Positions 8,692 to 17,628 are shown, counted from the first letter of the stretch. The stretch: 64,000 nt of DNA from Edaphobacter sp. 4G125 (GCF_014274685.1 NZ_CP060393.1:1113501-1177500), one strand, 5' to 3'. Made by a program: numbers and translations. Notes: a model not told the origin generated them from the sequence alone.

Positions 8692-9495
8692 ATGATTCCT
8701 TTTGTAAAAGCACATGCATGCGGTAACGACTTCCTAGTTCTTGAAGAAGAGGTTGCCCGACGTCAGCACGCCGCGCTGGCACGAAAACTGTGTAGCAGAA
8801 ACACCAGCGTCGGTGCCGACGGAATTGAGTTTCTTGAGCGAAGGCCGAACGGCGAGTTTTTCCTCCGCCTGTTCAACGCCGATGGCAGCGAGGCAGAGCT
8901 CTCCGGCAATGGAACCCGTTGCGTCGCCGCATGGTTAGCCAGCTCCGAAGGAATCGACGAAATTGTCCTTGGTACGCATGGGGGACCGCGGCACTGTCGC
9001 GTCGTCGAAGATGCTGATCCTATCTACCTGATCGAGAGTGAGATGGGAGTTCCGCGCGTGATGGAACGTGTGATTGAGCTTCCTGGCGTTGGAAAGATCT
9101 CGGGAGCGATGGTCAATGTGGGAAACCCACATTTTGTGATCTTTGTTGACTCTGAGGACTTCGGATCGCACGGACTGAGTTGGCAAACACTCGGAGGACA
9201 GATCAGTGTAAGCCCGTTATTTCCTCATGGAACGAATGTGGAATTCGTAAAGGTTCTCTCCTCGGACGAGATTGCGTTCCGCATCTTCGAGCGCGGATGC
9301 GGGCCGACAACCTCCTCCGGGACTGGCACCTGCGCCTCTTCCGCTGCGGCCATGGCTCTGCGCGGTGTCCATCGCGAGTTGAAGGCTGTGGCCGAGGGCG
9401 GCATGCAGCGGACAGTCTGGACCGCGCAGGAGGATGTGATGCGGCTGACCGGACCTGCCGAGATTATCTGTCGCGGCGAGGTGGCCGCGCTGTGA
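8692..9495 (+). CDS. dapF: Diaminopimelate epimerase family protein, Ser/Ser variant
   Basis: DapF-fold protein of 267 residues; DapF interconverts LL- and meso-diaminopimelate for peptidoglycan and lysine. The family framework is intact: ACGNDF near the N-terminus, FNADGSE, GNPHF and ERG. In classical DapF the two acid-base residues are cysteines in QCGNG and ACGSG. Here the matching places are LSGNG (Ser71) and SSGTG (Ser209), so both catalytic cysteines are serine; the usual GET is GPT. Cys77 and Cys214 lie nearby but not at the catalytic places. The ATG at 8692 follows an in-frame GTG at 8689. The stop overlaps ldcA by 4 nt. The exact reaction is uncertain. Confidence 0.8.
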   Translation: MIPFVKAHACGNDFLVLEEEVARRQHAALARKLCSRNTSVGADGIEFLERRPNGEFFLRLFNADGSEAELSGNGTRCVAAWLASSEGIDEIVLGTHGGPRHCRVVEDADPIYLIESEMGVPRVMERVIELPGVGKISGAMVNVGNPHFVIFVDSEDFGSHGLSWQTLGGQISVSPLFPHGTNVEFVKVLSSDEIAFRIFERGCGPTTSSGTGTCASSAAAMALRGVHRELKAVAEGGMQRTVWTAQEDVMRLTGPAEIICRGEVAAL

Positions 9496-10442
9496 ACCAG
9501 GCGCGACGATCGTTTACCCGGCCGCCGGCCCTGCGCCCAGGCGCGACGCTGGCGGTGGTGTCTCCCGCGAGCACTCCAAAGCGTGATCTGGTTGAGCGCG
9601 GCATCGCAGAACTGGAGTCGGCAGGGTATCGCATTAAGCTCGGAAAGTATGCCTTCGGTGGTGGTCCGCTGTATTACGCCGGGACGGTAGAGGAGCGGGT
9701 AGAAGATCTGCACGCAGCGTTCGCCGATACGTCCGTCGATGGAATCATTTGCACCCGTGGCGGATGGGGATCGGCGGAGCTTCTGCCGCATCTGGATGCG
9801 CGGCTGATTCGTGCAAACCCGAAGGCGTTTATCGGATACAGCGATCACACTTCCCTGGAAATCTGGCTGCAAAACGAGGCCAACCTTGTCACCTTCTACG
9901 CCCCGATGGTCGCCTCGGACTTCGCGCGCGAGGGTGGGGTCGATCTCACAAGCTGGCGCAACACTTTTGAGGGAGTCGCCGAGTGGTCGCTTGGTTCTGT
10001 CGATGGTCTACGCGTTCTTCAACCAGGAGTCGGTGATGGAAACCTGCTCGGCGGATGCATCTCGATCCTTACCGCCGGTTTGGGAACGGCATATGCGTCG
10101 CAGCTGAACGGAAGCGTTCTTTTTCTTGAAGATATCGGGACCAAGCCCTATCAGTGGGACAGGATGCTGCTGCACCTTCGCTACTCGGGAAGGCTCGAGG
10201 ATGTTCAGGGCATCGTCTTTGGAGACATGGAGCAGTGCGTTCCTCCTGAAGATCAGGAACAGCTGGAGCGTGCAATCCGGCACGGCCTGCGAGGATTCGT
10301 CGGCCCGGTCGCAATTGGTCTGCGATGCGGTCATGTGCATGGTGCGAACCGTACGCTTCCGCTTGGGGTTGCGGTCAAATTGGACCTTACCGAGGTTGGA
10401 AATCCGCGACTGACCTTTCTTGAGTCGGCGGTTTCAAGGTAG
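9492..10442 (+). CDS. ldcA: LD-carboxypeptidase (S66 family)
   Basis: Serine peptidase that removes the terminal D-alanine from muropeptide tetrapeptides in the cytoplasm, a step of peptidoglycan recycling. The nucleophile is Ser117 in FIGYSDHT, and His281 lies in CGHVHGAN, both in family positions; LAVVSPAS near the start and CTRGGWGS are also typical. The start is GTG at 9492, overlapping the dapF stop (GTGA); the longer open frame upstream is an out-of-frame shadow of dapF. Length, 316 residues, is normal. Placement between a DapF homologue and mpl supports a role in recycling the diaminopimelate-containing stem peptide. Confidence 0.92.
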   Translation: MNQARRSFTRPPALRPGATLAVVSPASTPKRDLVERGIAELESAGYRIKLGKYAFGGGPLYYAGTVEERVEDLHAAFADTSVDGIICTRGGWGSAELLPHLDARLIRANPKAFIGYSDHTSLEIWLQNEANLVTFYAPMVASDFAREGGVDLTSWRNTFEGVAEWSLGSVDGLRVLQPGVGDGNLLGGCISILTAGLGTAYASQLNGSVLFLEDIGTKPYQWDRMLLHLRYSGRLEDVQGIVFGDMEQCVPPEDQEQLERAIRHGLRGFVGPVAIGLRCGHVHGANRTLPLGVAVKLDLTEVGNPRLTFLESAVSR

Positions 10443-10477
10443 TCTTTCTTTGGATTCTTTAAAACACCCTTAGAGTG

Positions 10478-11926
10478 ATGCGGAAACATATTTATTTAAT
10501 TGGAATATGCGGCACCGCGATGGCGTCGCTGGCTGGAATGCTGAAGCAACAGGACCATGAAGTAACAGGATCGGACGCCGCGGCGTATCCTCCGATGAGC
10601 GATTTGCTACGCGAACTTGGCATTTCGGTGCACGAGCCCTACGCGGAGCGGAACCTCGACCGGCGGCCCGACCTGGTAATCATCGGCAACGCAATCTCGC
10701 GCGGCAACGTGGAGCTAGAGCGTGTGCTGGACGAGCGGATTCCGTTCTGCTCGATGGCATCGATCCTGCATGACGAGTTTCTGCAGGGACGCGAGTCACT
10801 GGTGGTCGCCGGGACGCACGGCAAGACCACGACGACCAGCATGCTGGCCTGGATCTATCAGATTGCCTCCGTTCACGATGCGAGTCTGGCACCGTCGTTT
10901 CTAATCGGTGGCGTGGCGGAGAACTTCGGCACCAGCTTTATGGTTCGTCCGACGAAGCCCTTCATCCTCGAAGGCGACGAGTATGACACGGCTTTCTTCG
11001 ATAAAGGTCCGAAGTTTCTGCACTACTTTCCCGACGCAGCGATTCTGACGCACGTTGAGTTTGATCACGCCGATATCTACACCGATCTCGAGGCCGTGAA
11101 GACGGCGTTCAAGCGGTTCGTCAATCTGGTTCCGCGGCGTGGCCGCGTGGTGGCCTTCGATGGCAGCGAGAATGTTACCGAATGCGTGTCCAAGGCTTTC
11201 TGCAAAGTCGAGCGGTACGGCTTCCAGGAAGGCTCCCACTGGAGGATGACCGATCTGCGTCACGATGGGCCGCTGACACAATGGACCCTGTGGCGGGGCG
11301 GAGAACGGTTTGCCGAACTCTCACTGCCGATGGCGGGGGAGCACAACGCTCTGAATGCTACGGCGGCAGCGGCGCTGGCTTCCGGACAAGGAGTCCCGGT
11401 TGAAGCCATTGTCGAGGCTTTGAGGACCTTCCACAGCGTTAAGCGGAGGCTCGAAGTGAAGGCCGTCGCCGAAGGTGTGACGATCATCGACGACTTCGCG
11501 CATCATCCGACGGCGATCCGCGAGACGCTGCGAGCTCTCCGGGAGAGTCACCCAGGGCAGCGGCTCATTGCAGTTCTGGAGCCGCGATCGAATACATTGC
11601 GCAGAAATGTCTTCGAAGATGCCCTGATCGAAAGCCTGGCACTGGCAGACCGAGTTGTACTGGCCGGTGTCTTCAAGTCGGAGAACATCCCAGCGGCGGA
11701 GCGGCTCGACCCGGAACGGGTGGTCCACGGTTTGACCGAACGAGGGATTCCGGCGACGGTGTATCAGGATGCAGACGCAATTACGGCCGCACTTGCTCCC
11801 GAGGTGCGTAATGGAGACATCGTGGCAATCCTATCGAACGGAGGCTTCGGGGGGATCTACGAGAAGCTGCCGCGAGCGATTACAGAGAAGGCCATCGCCA
11901 GCCGTATGGCGGAGCGGTTTGCGTAA
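10478..11926 (+). CDS. mpl: UDP-MurNAc:L-Ala-gamma-D-Glu-meso-Dap ligase
   Basis: Mur-ligase-family enzyme that attaches the recovered tripeptide L-Ala-gamma-D-Glu-meso-Dap directly to UDP-N-acetylmuramate, closing the peptidoglycan-recycling loop. It has the MurC-like N-terminal IGICGTAMASLAGML, the ATP loop AGTHGKTTTTSM near residue 111, EGDEYDTAFFDKGPKFLHY, which is typical of Mpl rather than MurC, and DDFAHHPTAI. The 482-residue length fits. The ATG at 10478 follows an in-frame GTG at 10475. It lies 35 nt after ldcA, so the three genes probably form one unit. A three-copy repeat element begins right after the stop codon. Confidence 0.93.
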   Translation: MRKHIYLIGICGTAMASLAGMLKQQDHEVTGSDAAAYPPMSDLLRELGISVHEPYAERNLDRRPDLVIIGNAISRGNVELERVLDERIPFCSMASILHDEFLQGRESLVVAGTHGKTTTTSMLAWIYQIASVHDASLAPSFLIGGVAENFGTSFMVRPTKPFILEGDEYDTAFFDKGPKFLHYFPDAAILTHVEFDHADIYTDLEAVKTAFKRFVNLVPRRGRVVAFDGSENVTECVSKAFCKVERYGFQEGSHWRMTDLRHDGPLTQWTLWRGGERFAELSLPMAGEHNALNATAAAALASGQGVPVEAIVEALRTFHSVKRRLEVKAVAEGVTIIDDFAHHPTAIRETLRALRESHPGQRLIAVLEPRSNTLRRNVFEDALIESLALADRVVLAGVFKSENIPAAERLDPERVVHGLTERGIPATVYQDADAITAALAPEVRNGDIVAILSNGGFGGIYEKLPRAITEKAIASRMAERFA

Positions 11927-11927
11927 G

Positions 11928-11989
11928 CCCTCCCCCCATACATTTTCGTGCAAAGTATTCAAACCAAATATTTTAGGGGTAGACCTCCA
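11928..11989 (+). repeat. Intergenic element, copy A of three
   Basis: Begins immediately after the mpl stop. Layout: a C-run, then GTGCAAAGTATTC at 11948-11960, then TAGGGGTAGACCTCC starting at 11974, exactly 26 nt from the start of the first motif. Copies B (29398) and C (50679) share the same order, strand and spacing. Function unknown. Confidence 0.7.
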
Positions 11990-12286
11990 TTGAGATGGTC
12001 TCCCCCTTTTCTTTTTGAGAGGTCAATTAAAGAATACTGGATTGGCGAGGGTATATCTGCAACATCGATCTCTTTTGAGATGAGCGAGTTATGGGGAGAT
12101 GGGCCTTGACAGTATGAAATACAGGGATTCTTCCCCCTTCGCGTTGATCCAGGGCCAGAATGACAGGAAGCCTGGCGGTAGAGGACGTTCCCCACCGAAG
12201 TCTCGCTTCGCGAGCCGAAGATGAGGCGTTCGAGCACAAGGGTGCCTCACTCTCTGTAGAAATGCGGCACCCTATCCAGGTTTGGG
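11990..12286. other. Intergenic region between mpl and the PEP-CTERM gene
   Basis: No gene found. It holds copy A of the element just upstream, a copy of the CAGAATGAC dispersed repeat (12115-12165), a GGGCCTTGACAG segment also seen near 29615, and a short self-complementary stretch CTCGCTTCGCGAG near 12200. The open frames here are short and repeat-derived. Confidence 0.6.
12115..12165 (+). repeat. CAGAATGAC dispersed repeat, copy 1
   Basis: GAAATACAGGGATTCTTC followed, after a variable middle, by CAGAATGACAG. One of eight divergent copies in the intergenic spaces of this window. Confidence 0.6.
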
Positions 12287-12955
12287 TTAGAGAGAAAGTT
12301 TAAATCTGCGGAATAGCAGGCCAGCCGATCCAATCAGACCTGTCCCAAGAAGGAATAACGATCCGGGTTCGGGGACTGCTGATGAACCGTTACTTCCGAC
12401 TGCGGATCCGTAGAAATCGAGTCCGGCAGAAAGTACGGTCTGTTGCAGATCAAACTGTAACGTGTTGAGTCCGGTGATAAAGAAGCTGGATGGAAGAGCG
12501 ATTTCCGTCGGAGTCCGGCAGTTCGGAGGGCCGTCCGCGCAGTGAGCGTCGGATCCCAATGTCCCTGCAGATTCCAGGAGATGGCCGTTAAAGAAGATTG
12601 CTGCGGTGTCATCGGCCAGCACCCAGAGAGAGCCAGAATAGGTATTGCCAGCCAAGGCATTGAAGCTTGTGGCGTAGGAGTAGATGCCGGCGGGTGCAAT
12701 ATAGCTCCCGTCGGGTCCTGAGCCGGGGTTATTGGAGACCCAGACTGAGTTGGGGCCTGCAGGCGCCCAAGCTGAGCCAGGATTAAGCGCATAGGTTGTG
12801 GAAGGTGATCCGAGGAAGGCTACTGCAGTGTTATCGTTGCCGAGGTTTGGGCCACCGGTCTGGTAGCTGCCGATCTGGATACTTTCAGCGGGAGCGAGGA
12901 CGGTGAACAGCGCAAACATCGCCCCCAAAAGGGAGACTTGCGATGAGCGTCTCAT
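12287..12955 (-). CDS. PEP-CTERM sorting-domain protein
   Basis: A 222-residue exported protein. The N-terminus is a signal peptide (MRRSSQVSLLGAMFALF, cleavage after a PAES-like site). The C-terminus carries a complete PEP-CTERM tripartite signal: VPEPGS, a hydrophobic helix (LFLLGTGLIGSAGLLF) and a basic end RRFK. Such proteins are processed by exosortase and tend to be surface or exopolysaccharide-associated. The middle is a Ser/Gly/Asn/Pro-rich beta domain with no family I recognise. No exosortase gene is in the window. It is single-gene and divergent from plsC, with an AAAGGTAAGG ribosome site before the ATG. Confidence 0.88.
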   Translation of the reverse strand: MRRSSQVSLLGAMFALFTVLAPAESIQIGSYQTGGPNLGNDNTAVAFLGSPSTTYALNPGSAWAPAGPNSVWVSNNPGSGPDGSYIAPAGIYSYATSFNALAGNTYSGSLWVLADDTAAIFFNGHLLESAGTLGSDAHCADGPPNCRTPTEIALPSSFFITGLNTLQFDLQQTVLSAGLDFYGSAVGSNGSSAVPEPGSLFLLGTGLIGSAGLLFRRFKLSL

Positions 12956-13255
12956 AATCCTTACCTTTCAAATTGTCGGCAGGGACGAAAAAGAAGGCCT
13001 GAAAGATAGCCTCGTACGAGGGTCTGTGGGGACAGGGAATCCCGGATATATTTTCTTCTACAGAGTCTCTCGTGAAGACAAAAAGCAACTCAGCCGCCAT
13101 TCTCAGCGCAGACTGAAAGGGAATGACTTAACTGACGGGCACTTTTTCGGTGAGTGGATTTTTCTTCCTCCAAAAGGAAGTTTCTACCCAGATAATGCAG
13201 TGGACGAATCAAGAACGAGTCCGTAAGGCGACATCTGTCGAACCATGCTTGCGAT
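12956..13255. other. Divergent intergenic region, PEP-CTERM gene / plsC
   Basis: About 300 bases between divergent genes, so promoters for both should lie here. I looked for a sigma-54 type GG-N10-GC box, common before PEP-CTERM genes in other phyla, and found none convincing. A small CTTCC-N7-GGAAG hairpin sits near 13170. No supported coding sequence. Confidence 0.4.
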
Positions 13256-13987
13256 ATGCTGCAAAGTGGCATGTTTTCTACGTTAAAGCTTTTGTTTGTC
13301 TATCTAACTCTTGGGGTTCCAGCTGGAATTCTGGGAATTCCTTATTCGCTGCTGGTGGGTAGCGTCGACCGGCTGTATCCCATTGCGATGTGGATTGCGA
13401 ATGCCGGAGTAAGGGCGGCAGGGATTCAGATCGAGATCACCGGTCAGGAGAATATACCGGCCGGGCGGCCGTGCATCTTTATGTGCAACCACGTCTCAAA
13501 CCTCGACCCGCCGGTGGTGCTTCCGGTGCTGCCGGGTCGCAGCTCGGTGCTGTTAAAGAAGGAGTTGATGAGTATCCCGATCCTGGGGCGAGCGATGCGG
13601 ATGGGGCAGTTTGTTCCGGTGGAACGCGGAGGAAAGCGCGATGCGGCGCAGGCCAGCGTGGCTGCCGCTGGAAAGGCCTTGGAGAACGGGCTTCATATTC
13701 TGGTATTCCCAGAGGGAACTCGTTCGAAGAATGGGCGACTCTCCACGTTCAAGAAGGGCCCGTTCTTCCTGGCGATGGAGACCCAGGCTCCAGTGGTGCC
13801 GATTGCGATTTCCGGTACGGAGACGATGATGCAAAAGGGAAGCGCTGCGATTAAACCAGGAGTGGCGCGGGTGCAGTTTTTGCCGGTGATTGAGCCGAAG
13901 GATTTTGAGACGCGCGAGGATTTGCTGCGTGCGGTTCGTGCGGAGATTGCGGAGGCTCTTCCGGGAGAGATGAAGCCGGTGGAGTGA
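13256..13987 (+). CDS. plsC: 1-acyl-sn-glycerol-3-phosphate acyltransferase
   Basis: Membrane-bound acyltransferase that adds the second fatty acid to lysophosphatidic acid, giving phosphatidic acid. The catalytic NHVSNLD (H-x4-D) and the substrate motif FPEGTRS are both present in order, with an N-terminal membrane helix (LLFVYLTLGVPAGILGIPY). The 243-residue length is usual for the family. The start is unclear: ATG 13256 and ATG 13271 are both in frame and neither has a good ribosome site. It stands alone, convergent with the SPOR gene. Confidence in family is high; acyl preference cannot be told. Confidence 0.9.
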   Translation: MLQSGMFSTLKLLFVYLTLGVPAGILGIPYSLLVGSVDRLYPIAMWIANAGVRAAGIQIEITGQENIPAGRPCIFMCNHVSNLDPPVVLPVLPGRSSVLLKKELMSIPILGRAMRMGQFVPVERGGKRDAAQASVAAAGKALENGLHILVFPEGTRSKNGRLSTFKKGPFFLAMETQAPVVPIAISGTETMMQKGSAAIKPGVARVQFLPVIEPKDFETREDLLRAVRAEIAEALPGEMKPVE

Positions 13988-14048
13988 ATCCCACCTTAGC
14001 TTCGAATCGTATTTTTCGATCTCGAAGTGGTTGCTTGAGCGAAAGTCA

Positions 14049-14082
14049 AATGCAGGAATCCTTCGCTACGCTCAGAATGACG
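14049..14082 (+). repeat. CAGAATGAC dispersed repeat, copy 2
   Basis: AATGCAGGAATCCTTCGC then TACGCTCAGAATGACG, in the convergent gap between plsC and the SPOR gene. Confidence 0.65.
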
Positions 14083-14097
14083 AGCCTAGAACGGGTG

Positions 14098-14799
14098 TTA
14101 TTTAACGATGGCGTTATAGCCATCGCCAGCGAGGCGCTGACGCATAGCGTCGGCATCTTTGCGAGTGGGGAAGGGGCCGAGTTGGATGTGGAAGAGCTTG
14201 TCCTGCGGCTCGCGGCGGACGGCTACAGCATAGCCTTTGCGTTTGAGGGCGCTAACAAGCATGTCTGCGTCTTCCTGGTGGGAGACCGCAGCGATCTGAA
14301 CGAGAGCTGGCGGGCCAGCGGCAGCGACGGGATGTGGCGCGGGAGTCGTCTTCGGGCTGACGGCTGGAGCGGCCGGTGGAGGCGCCGGCGTCGATTTGGC
14401 GACTACGCGCTGAAGATGCGGCTGCGGCTTGGTTGGCGCAGGAGTTTCTTCAACAGGAGCTGAAACGGGAGCGGAAGAAGCCACCTGAGAGGAATCGGAG
14501 TTATCGGATGCAGCAGCGGCTGCTGCATCTGCTGGCGTGAGATTCTGATTGGACAGGCTGGGAGAGGGTTTGGAGTTCCCAGTTGCTTTGAGCTGAGTGT
14601 CATCGCCGCTGGCATTTGCCGCGGCGATAGAAGCGGTAGCTGAGCGGTGGCCCATGCTGTAGCCGAAGCCGAAGAAGACGGCGCAGATGATGGCGAGCAG
14701 AAAGAAGATTCCCAGCACAGTCGAGGGGCTGAGAGAGATCTCACGTTCGCTGGAGGTGTCAATGTCGTCGTCTTCGATATAGCGGGTTTTCACGGTCAC
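14098..14799 (-). CDS. SPOR-domain membrane protein
   Basis: A 233-residue bitopic inner-membrane protein: a short acidic cytoplasmic tail, one membrane helix (STVLGIFFLLAIICAVFFGF, residues 25-44), a long Ala/Pro/Ser-rich periplasmic linker, and a C-terminal SPOR domain from about residue 158 (VQIAAVSHQEDADMLVSAL ... FHIQLGPFPTRKDADAM). SPOR domains bind glycan strands lacking stem peptides at the division septum. It is probably co-transcribed with the slipin gene just upstream, 42 nt away on the same strand. A division or envelope-maintenance role is inferred from the domain. Confidence 0.88.
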   Translation of the reverse strand: MTVKTRYIEDDDIDTSSEREISLSPSTVLGIFFLLAIICAVFFGFGYSMGHRSATASIAAANASGDDTQLKATGNSKPSPSLSNQNLTPADAAAAAASDNSDSSQVASSAPVSAPVEETPAPTKPQPHLQRVVAKSTPAPPPAAPAVSPKTTPAPHPVAAAGPPALVQIAAVSHQEDADMLVSALKRKGYAVAVRREPQDKLFHIQLGPFPTRKDADAMRQRLAGDGYNAIVK

Positions 14800-14841
14800 G
14801 GTCCTTCCATCTTGCAGGCCAGGAGCCGTCGTGAGAGCCCC

Positions 14842-15669
14842 TTACTCGATGGGACGGGCTGATGAAGAGCCTTGATCCGGTAAAGTGCCGGTTCCAGGCT
14901 GCCTGGCGGCGTCCATCGCCTGCACTGTTTTATTCAACAGGGTCATCAGCTCCATGGGAAGCGGAAAAACGATGGTCGTATTCTTCTCGACACCTATCTC
15001 GGTAAGGGTCTGAAGATAGCGAAGTTGCAGAGTCATGGGCTGTGTGGCGAGGAGGGAAGCGGCGTCGACTAGCTTCTGGGCTGCGTTGAATTCACCTTCG
15101 GCATGGATGATCTTGGAGCGTCGTTCGCGCTCGGCTTCGGCCTGCTTGGCCATAGCGCGGAGCATGGTCTCGGGCAGATCAACCTGTTTGACTTCGACGG
15201 AGACGACTTTGACGCCGAAGGGAGCAGTGTGTCCGTCGATGATGGTCTGGATGCGGGAATTGAGCTGATCCCTGTGGGCGAGCAGCTGGTCGAGCTCGAC
15301 CTCGCCGAGGACGGAACGAAGCGTGGTCTGGGCGAACTGGCTGGTCTGGTAGATGTAGTTGGCAACTTCGATGACGGCCTTGGTGGGATCGATGACGCGA
15401 AGGGTGATGACGGCGTTGACCTTGAGGGTGACGTTGTCGCGGGTGATGATGTCCTGCGGTGGGACTTCCATCGCTTCCTGACGGAGGGAGACCCGGACGA
15501 TCTGATCGAGCGGACGGAAGACGAGGATGACGCCAGGGCCTTTAGCCTGTTCGCTGACGCGGCCGAGGCGGAAGACGACGGCACGTTCGTACTCGCGGAG
15601 GATCTTGATTGAGCTGATGAGATAGAGGACAACGATAAGGATGAGAAAAAGATACGGAGTTTCGATCAC
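14842..15669 (-). CDS. Slipin (stomatin-like SPFH/band 7 protein)
   Basis: A 275-residue membrane-anchored SPFH protein that forms oligomeric scaffolds at the inner membrane. One N-terminal helix ([16 protein letters not shown]) is followed by the band-7 domain: [30 protein letters not shown], and [20 protein letters not shown], which is the stomatin/slipin pattern. A helical [17 protein letters not shown] region follows. Slipins often pair with an NfeD protease-like partner; none is present, and the downstream neighbour is instead a SPOR protein, so a link to the cell envelope or septum is possible. Confidence 0.9.
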   Translation of the reverse strand: MIETPYLFLILIVVLYLISSIKILREYERAVVFRLGRVSEQAKGPGVILVFRPLDQIVRVSLRQEAMEVPPQDIITRDNVTLKVNAVITLRVIDPTKAVIEVANYIYQTSQFAQTTLRSVLGEVELDQLLAHRDQLNSRIQTIIDGHTAPFGVKVVSVEVKQVDLPETMLRAMAKQAEAERERRSKIIHAEGEFNAAQKLVDAASLLATQPMTLQLRYLQTLTEIGVEKNTTIVFPLPMELMTLLNKTVQAMDAARQPGTGTLPDQGSSSARPIE

Positions 15670-15951
15670 GATAAAGCCCTCGTTTGAACCGTCGGATGAG
15701 ATTGTACGCGGTTTTGGGAAGATGCACTCTTATCGATGCATCCGGCCATCTGCCCGGTAAAGCAAGATGTAGTTTTGATGCAAAGGAGACGCAATACCAA
15801 GGGTTCGATGTTAGAGAGCGACAGTGGCAACGATCTTGGGACTGGCTGATTTGGAGCCACTCTGTAAAATGGTGAACAAAAGACCCGCGCTCAAGCTGAA
15901 AATATCTTTTCATAATGCAACCTGCCGCATCTTGTGGCCCTTTGGGAGTTC

Positions 15952-17628
15952 ATGATGGCACCTGCAAGCTTTGATGGATTGAGGGTCCTCTCGCTCGAGG
16001 CACGACGATCGAACGAGATGACGAAGCTGATTCGGACCTACGGGGGAGAACCCTTTGTCGTGCCTGCGATGCGTGAGATTCCGTTGGAGTCGAACCGGCT
16101 GGCAGTGGATTTTATTGAAAAGCTGATCGGCGGACATTTTGACCTGGTGATCTTTCTGACCGGTGTGGGGGTACGGGCGCTGGTGAGCATTGCGGAATCG
16201 AAGGGGCGCAGCCGGGAGTTTCTGGAAGCCCTCAGAAAAGTTCCGGTCGCGGCGCGCGGGTCGAAACCAGTCTCGGCGTTGAAGGAGCTTGAGGTTCCTG
16301 TTGCGGCGGTGGCTCCGGAGCCAAATACGTGGCGCGAGGTGGTCTCCTCAGTCGAAGCCAAGTTTGGGGAATCGCTGTCGGGATTTCGCGTGGCGGTGCA
16401 GGAGTACGGCACATCGAACCCGGAGCTGCTGGAGGCGCTTGCGGCAAAGGCGGGGGAGGTCACGAAGGTTCCGGTCTACCAGTGGGCTTTGCCGGAGGAC
16501 CTGCAACCGTTGCGCGAGGCCATTCTAAGCATCGTCAGCGGCGGCGTGGATGTGGTTCTGTTCACGACGGGAGTCCAGGTGGTCCACCTGTTTCAGGTGG
16601 CCGAGCAGATGGAGTCGGCCGATGACCTGCGAGCGGGATTGCGATCGGTAGCGGTGGCTTCGGTTGGTCCTTCGACGACCGAGGAGCTGGTGCAGCACGG
16701 CATTTCTCCCGATTTTGAGCCTACGCATCCGAAGATGGGCTTCCTGGTCAATGAGGCAGCGCAGCAGGCGGGACGCCTAGTAGAAGAGAAGAAAAGCAGA
16801 CGAATGCGTAGCCTGAGCGCGCGCCAGAGCGGGCTGCGGGTTGCGGTGCCGCGGTCGGCGGATGCGGTGGCTGCTGGAACAGAGAAGTCGTCGGAAAATG
16901 CGGCAGCGATGGCTCCCATCGACTTTCTGCATGAGATTACGAGCCGGATTGCGAGTTCAGACTCCTTTCATAAGGTGCTGGGGCGGATTGTTGATTTTGT
17001 CACGACGGTGATTCCCTGCGACTCGTGTTTTATCTACGTGCTTGAGGAGGATAAGCTGCTGCTGCGCGCTTCGAAGAATCCGCACGCGGATGTGGTGGAT
17101 CAATTAGGAATCCGGCTGGGGCAGGGAATTACGGGGTGGGTGGCGGAGCATCGTGAACCCGTTGCGATCGCTTCAAACGCATCGGAAGACCCTCGGTTCA
17201 AGCTCTTCAAGAACCTGCCGGAGGATCGTTTTGAGGCGATTCTGTCGACTCCGATCCTGTGCGCGAGCAAGGTGGTGGGGGTGATCAATTTGCAGCATCG
17301 TCTGTCGTATCAGCACACGACGAACGAAGTACGGCTGCTCTCGACGATTGGCTATCTCGTCGGCGCGGAGGTGGAACGTGCGCGCCTGGAAAACGAGAAC
17401 GCGCAGCTTGCAGGAAGACTGGAGGCGCGCAAGGCCGTGGAGCGGGCCAAGGGGATTCTGCAGCGTGATATGCGGGTGGGCGAGGAAGAAGCCTATCGCA
17501 TGATGCAGCGCGAGAGCCGCCAGCGCCGGAAGTCGATGCTGGAGATCGCCGAGGCGATTCTGTTGGGCGAGGAGATTCGCAAAGGCCAGATGGTGGCGGA
17601 GCAGAAGACGGCATCGAGCCAGGAATAA
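15952..17628 (+). CDS. HemD-like / GAF / ANTAR fusion protein
   Basis: A 558-residue cytoplasmic protein with three parts. Residues 1-275 match uroporphyrinogen-III synthase (HemD): LRVLSLEARRSNEM, PLE strand, LTGVGVRAL, and the second-half VDVVLFTTGVQVVHL and VASVGPSTTEEL. Residues about 320-473 form a GAF domain (FLHEITSRI ... LGQGITGWVAEH ... VGVINLQHRL). Residues about 493-540 are an ANTAR RNA-binding domain (RAKGILQRDM ... EEAYRMMQRESRQRRKSM). ANTAR proteins bind paired hairpins in nascent RNA and prevent termination. No haem gene is adjacent, so a regulator that senses a tetrapyrrole or small ligand is likelier than a plain HemD. The ATG at 15952 has GGGAG close by; ATG 15955 is also possible. 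Confidence 0.85.
   Translation: MMAPASFDGLRVLSLEARRSNEMTKLIRTYGGEPFVVPAMREIPLESNRLAVDFIEKLIGGHFDLVIFLTGVGVRALVSIAESKGRSREFLEALRKVPVAARGSKPVSALKELEVPVAAVAPEPNTWREVVSSVEAKFGESLSGFRVAVQEYGTSNPELLEALAAKAGEVTKVPVYQWALPEDLQPLREAILSIVSGGVDVVLFTTGVQVVHLFQVAEQMESADDLRAGLRSVAVASVGPSTTEELVQHGISPDFEPTHPKMGFLVNEAAQQAGRLVEEKKSRRMRSLSARQSGLRVAVPRSADAVAAGTEKSSENAAAMAPIDFLHEITSRIASSDSFHKVLGRIVDFVTTVIPCDSCFIYVLEEDKLLLRASKNPHADVVDQLGIRLGQGITGWVAEHREPVAIASNASEDPRFKLFKNLPEDRFEAILSTPILCASKVVGVINLQHRLSYQHTTNEVRLLSTIGYLVGAEVERARLENENAQLAGRLEARKAVERAKGILQRDMRVGEEEAYRMMQRESRQRRKSMLEIAEAILLGEEIRKGQMVAEQKTASSQE

Noticed and set aside
12956-13100. Sigma-54 promoter or c-di-GMP riboswitch before the PEP-CTERM gene
   Set aside because: No GG-N10-GC box and no GEMM core could be found.
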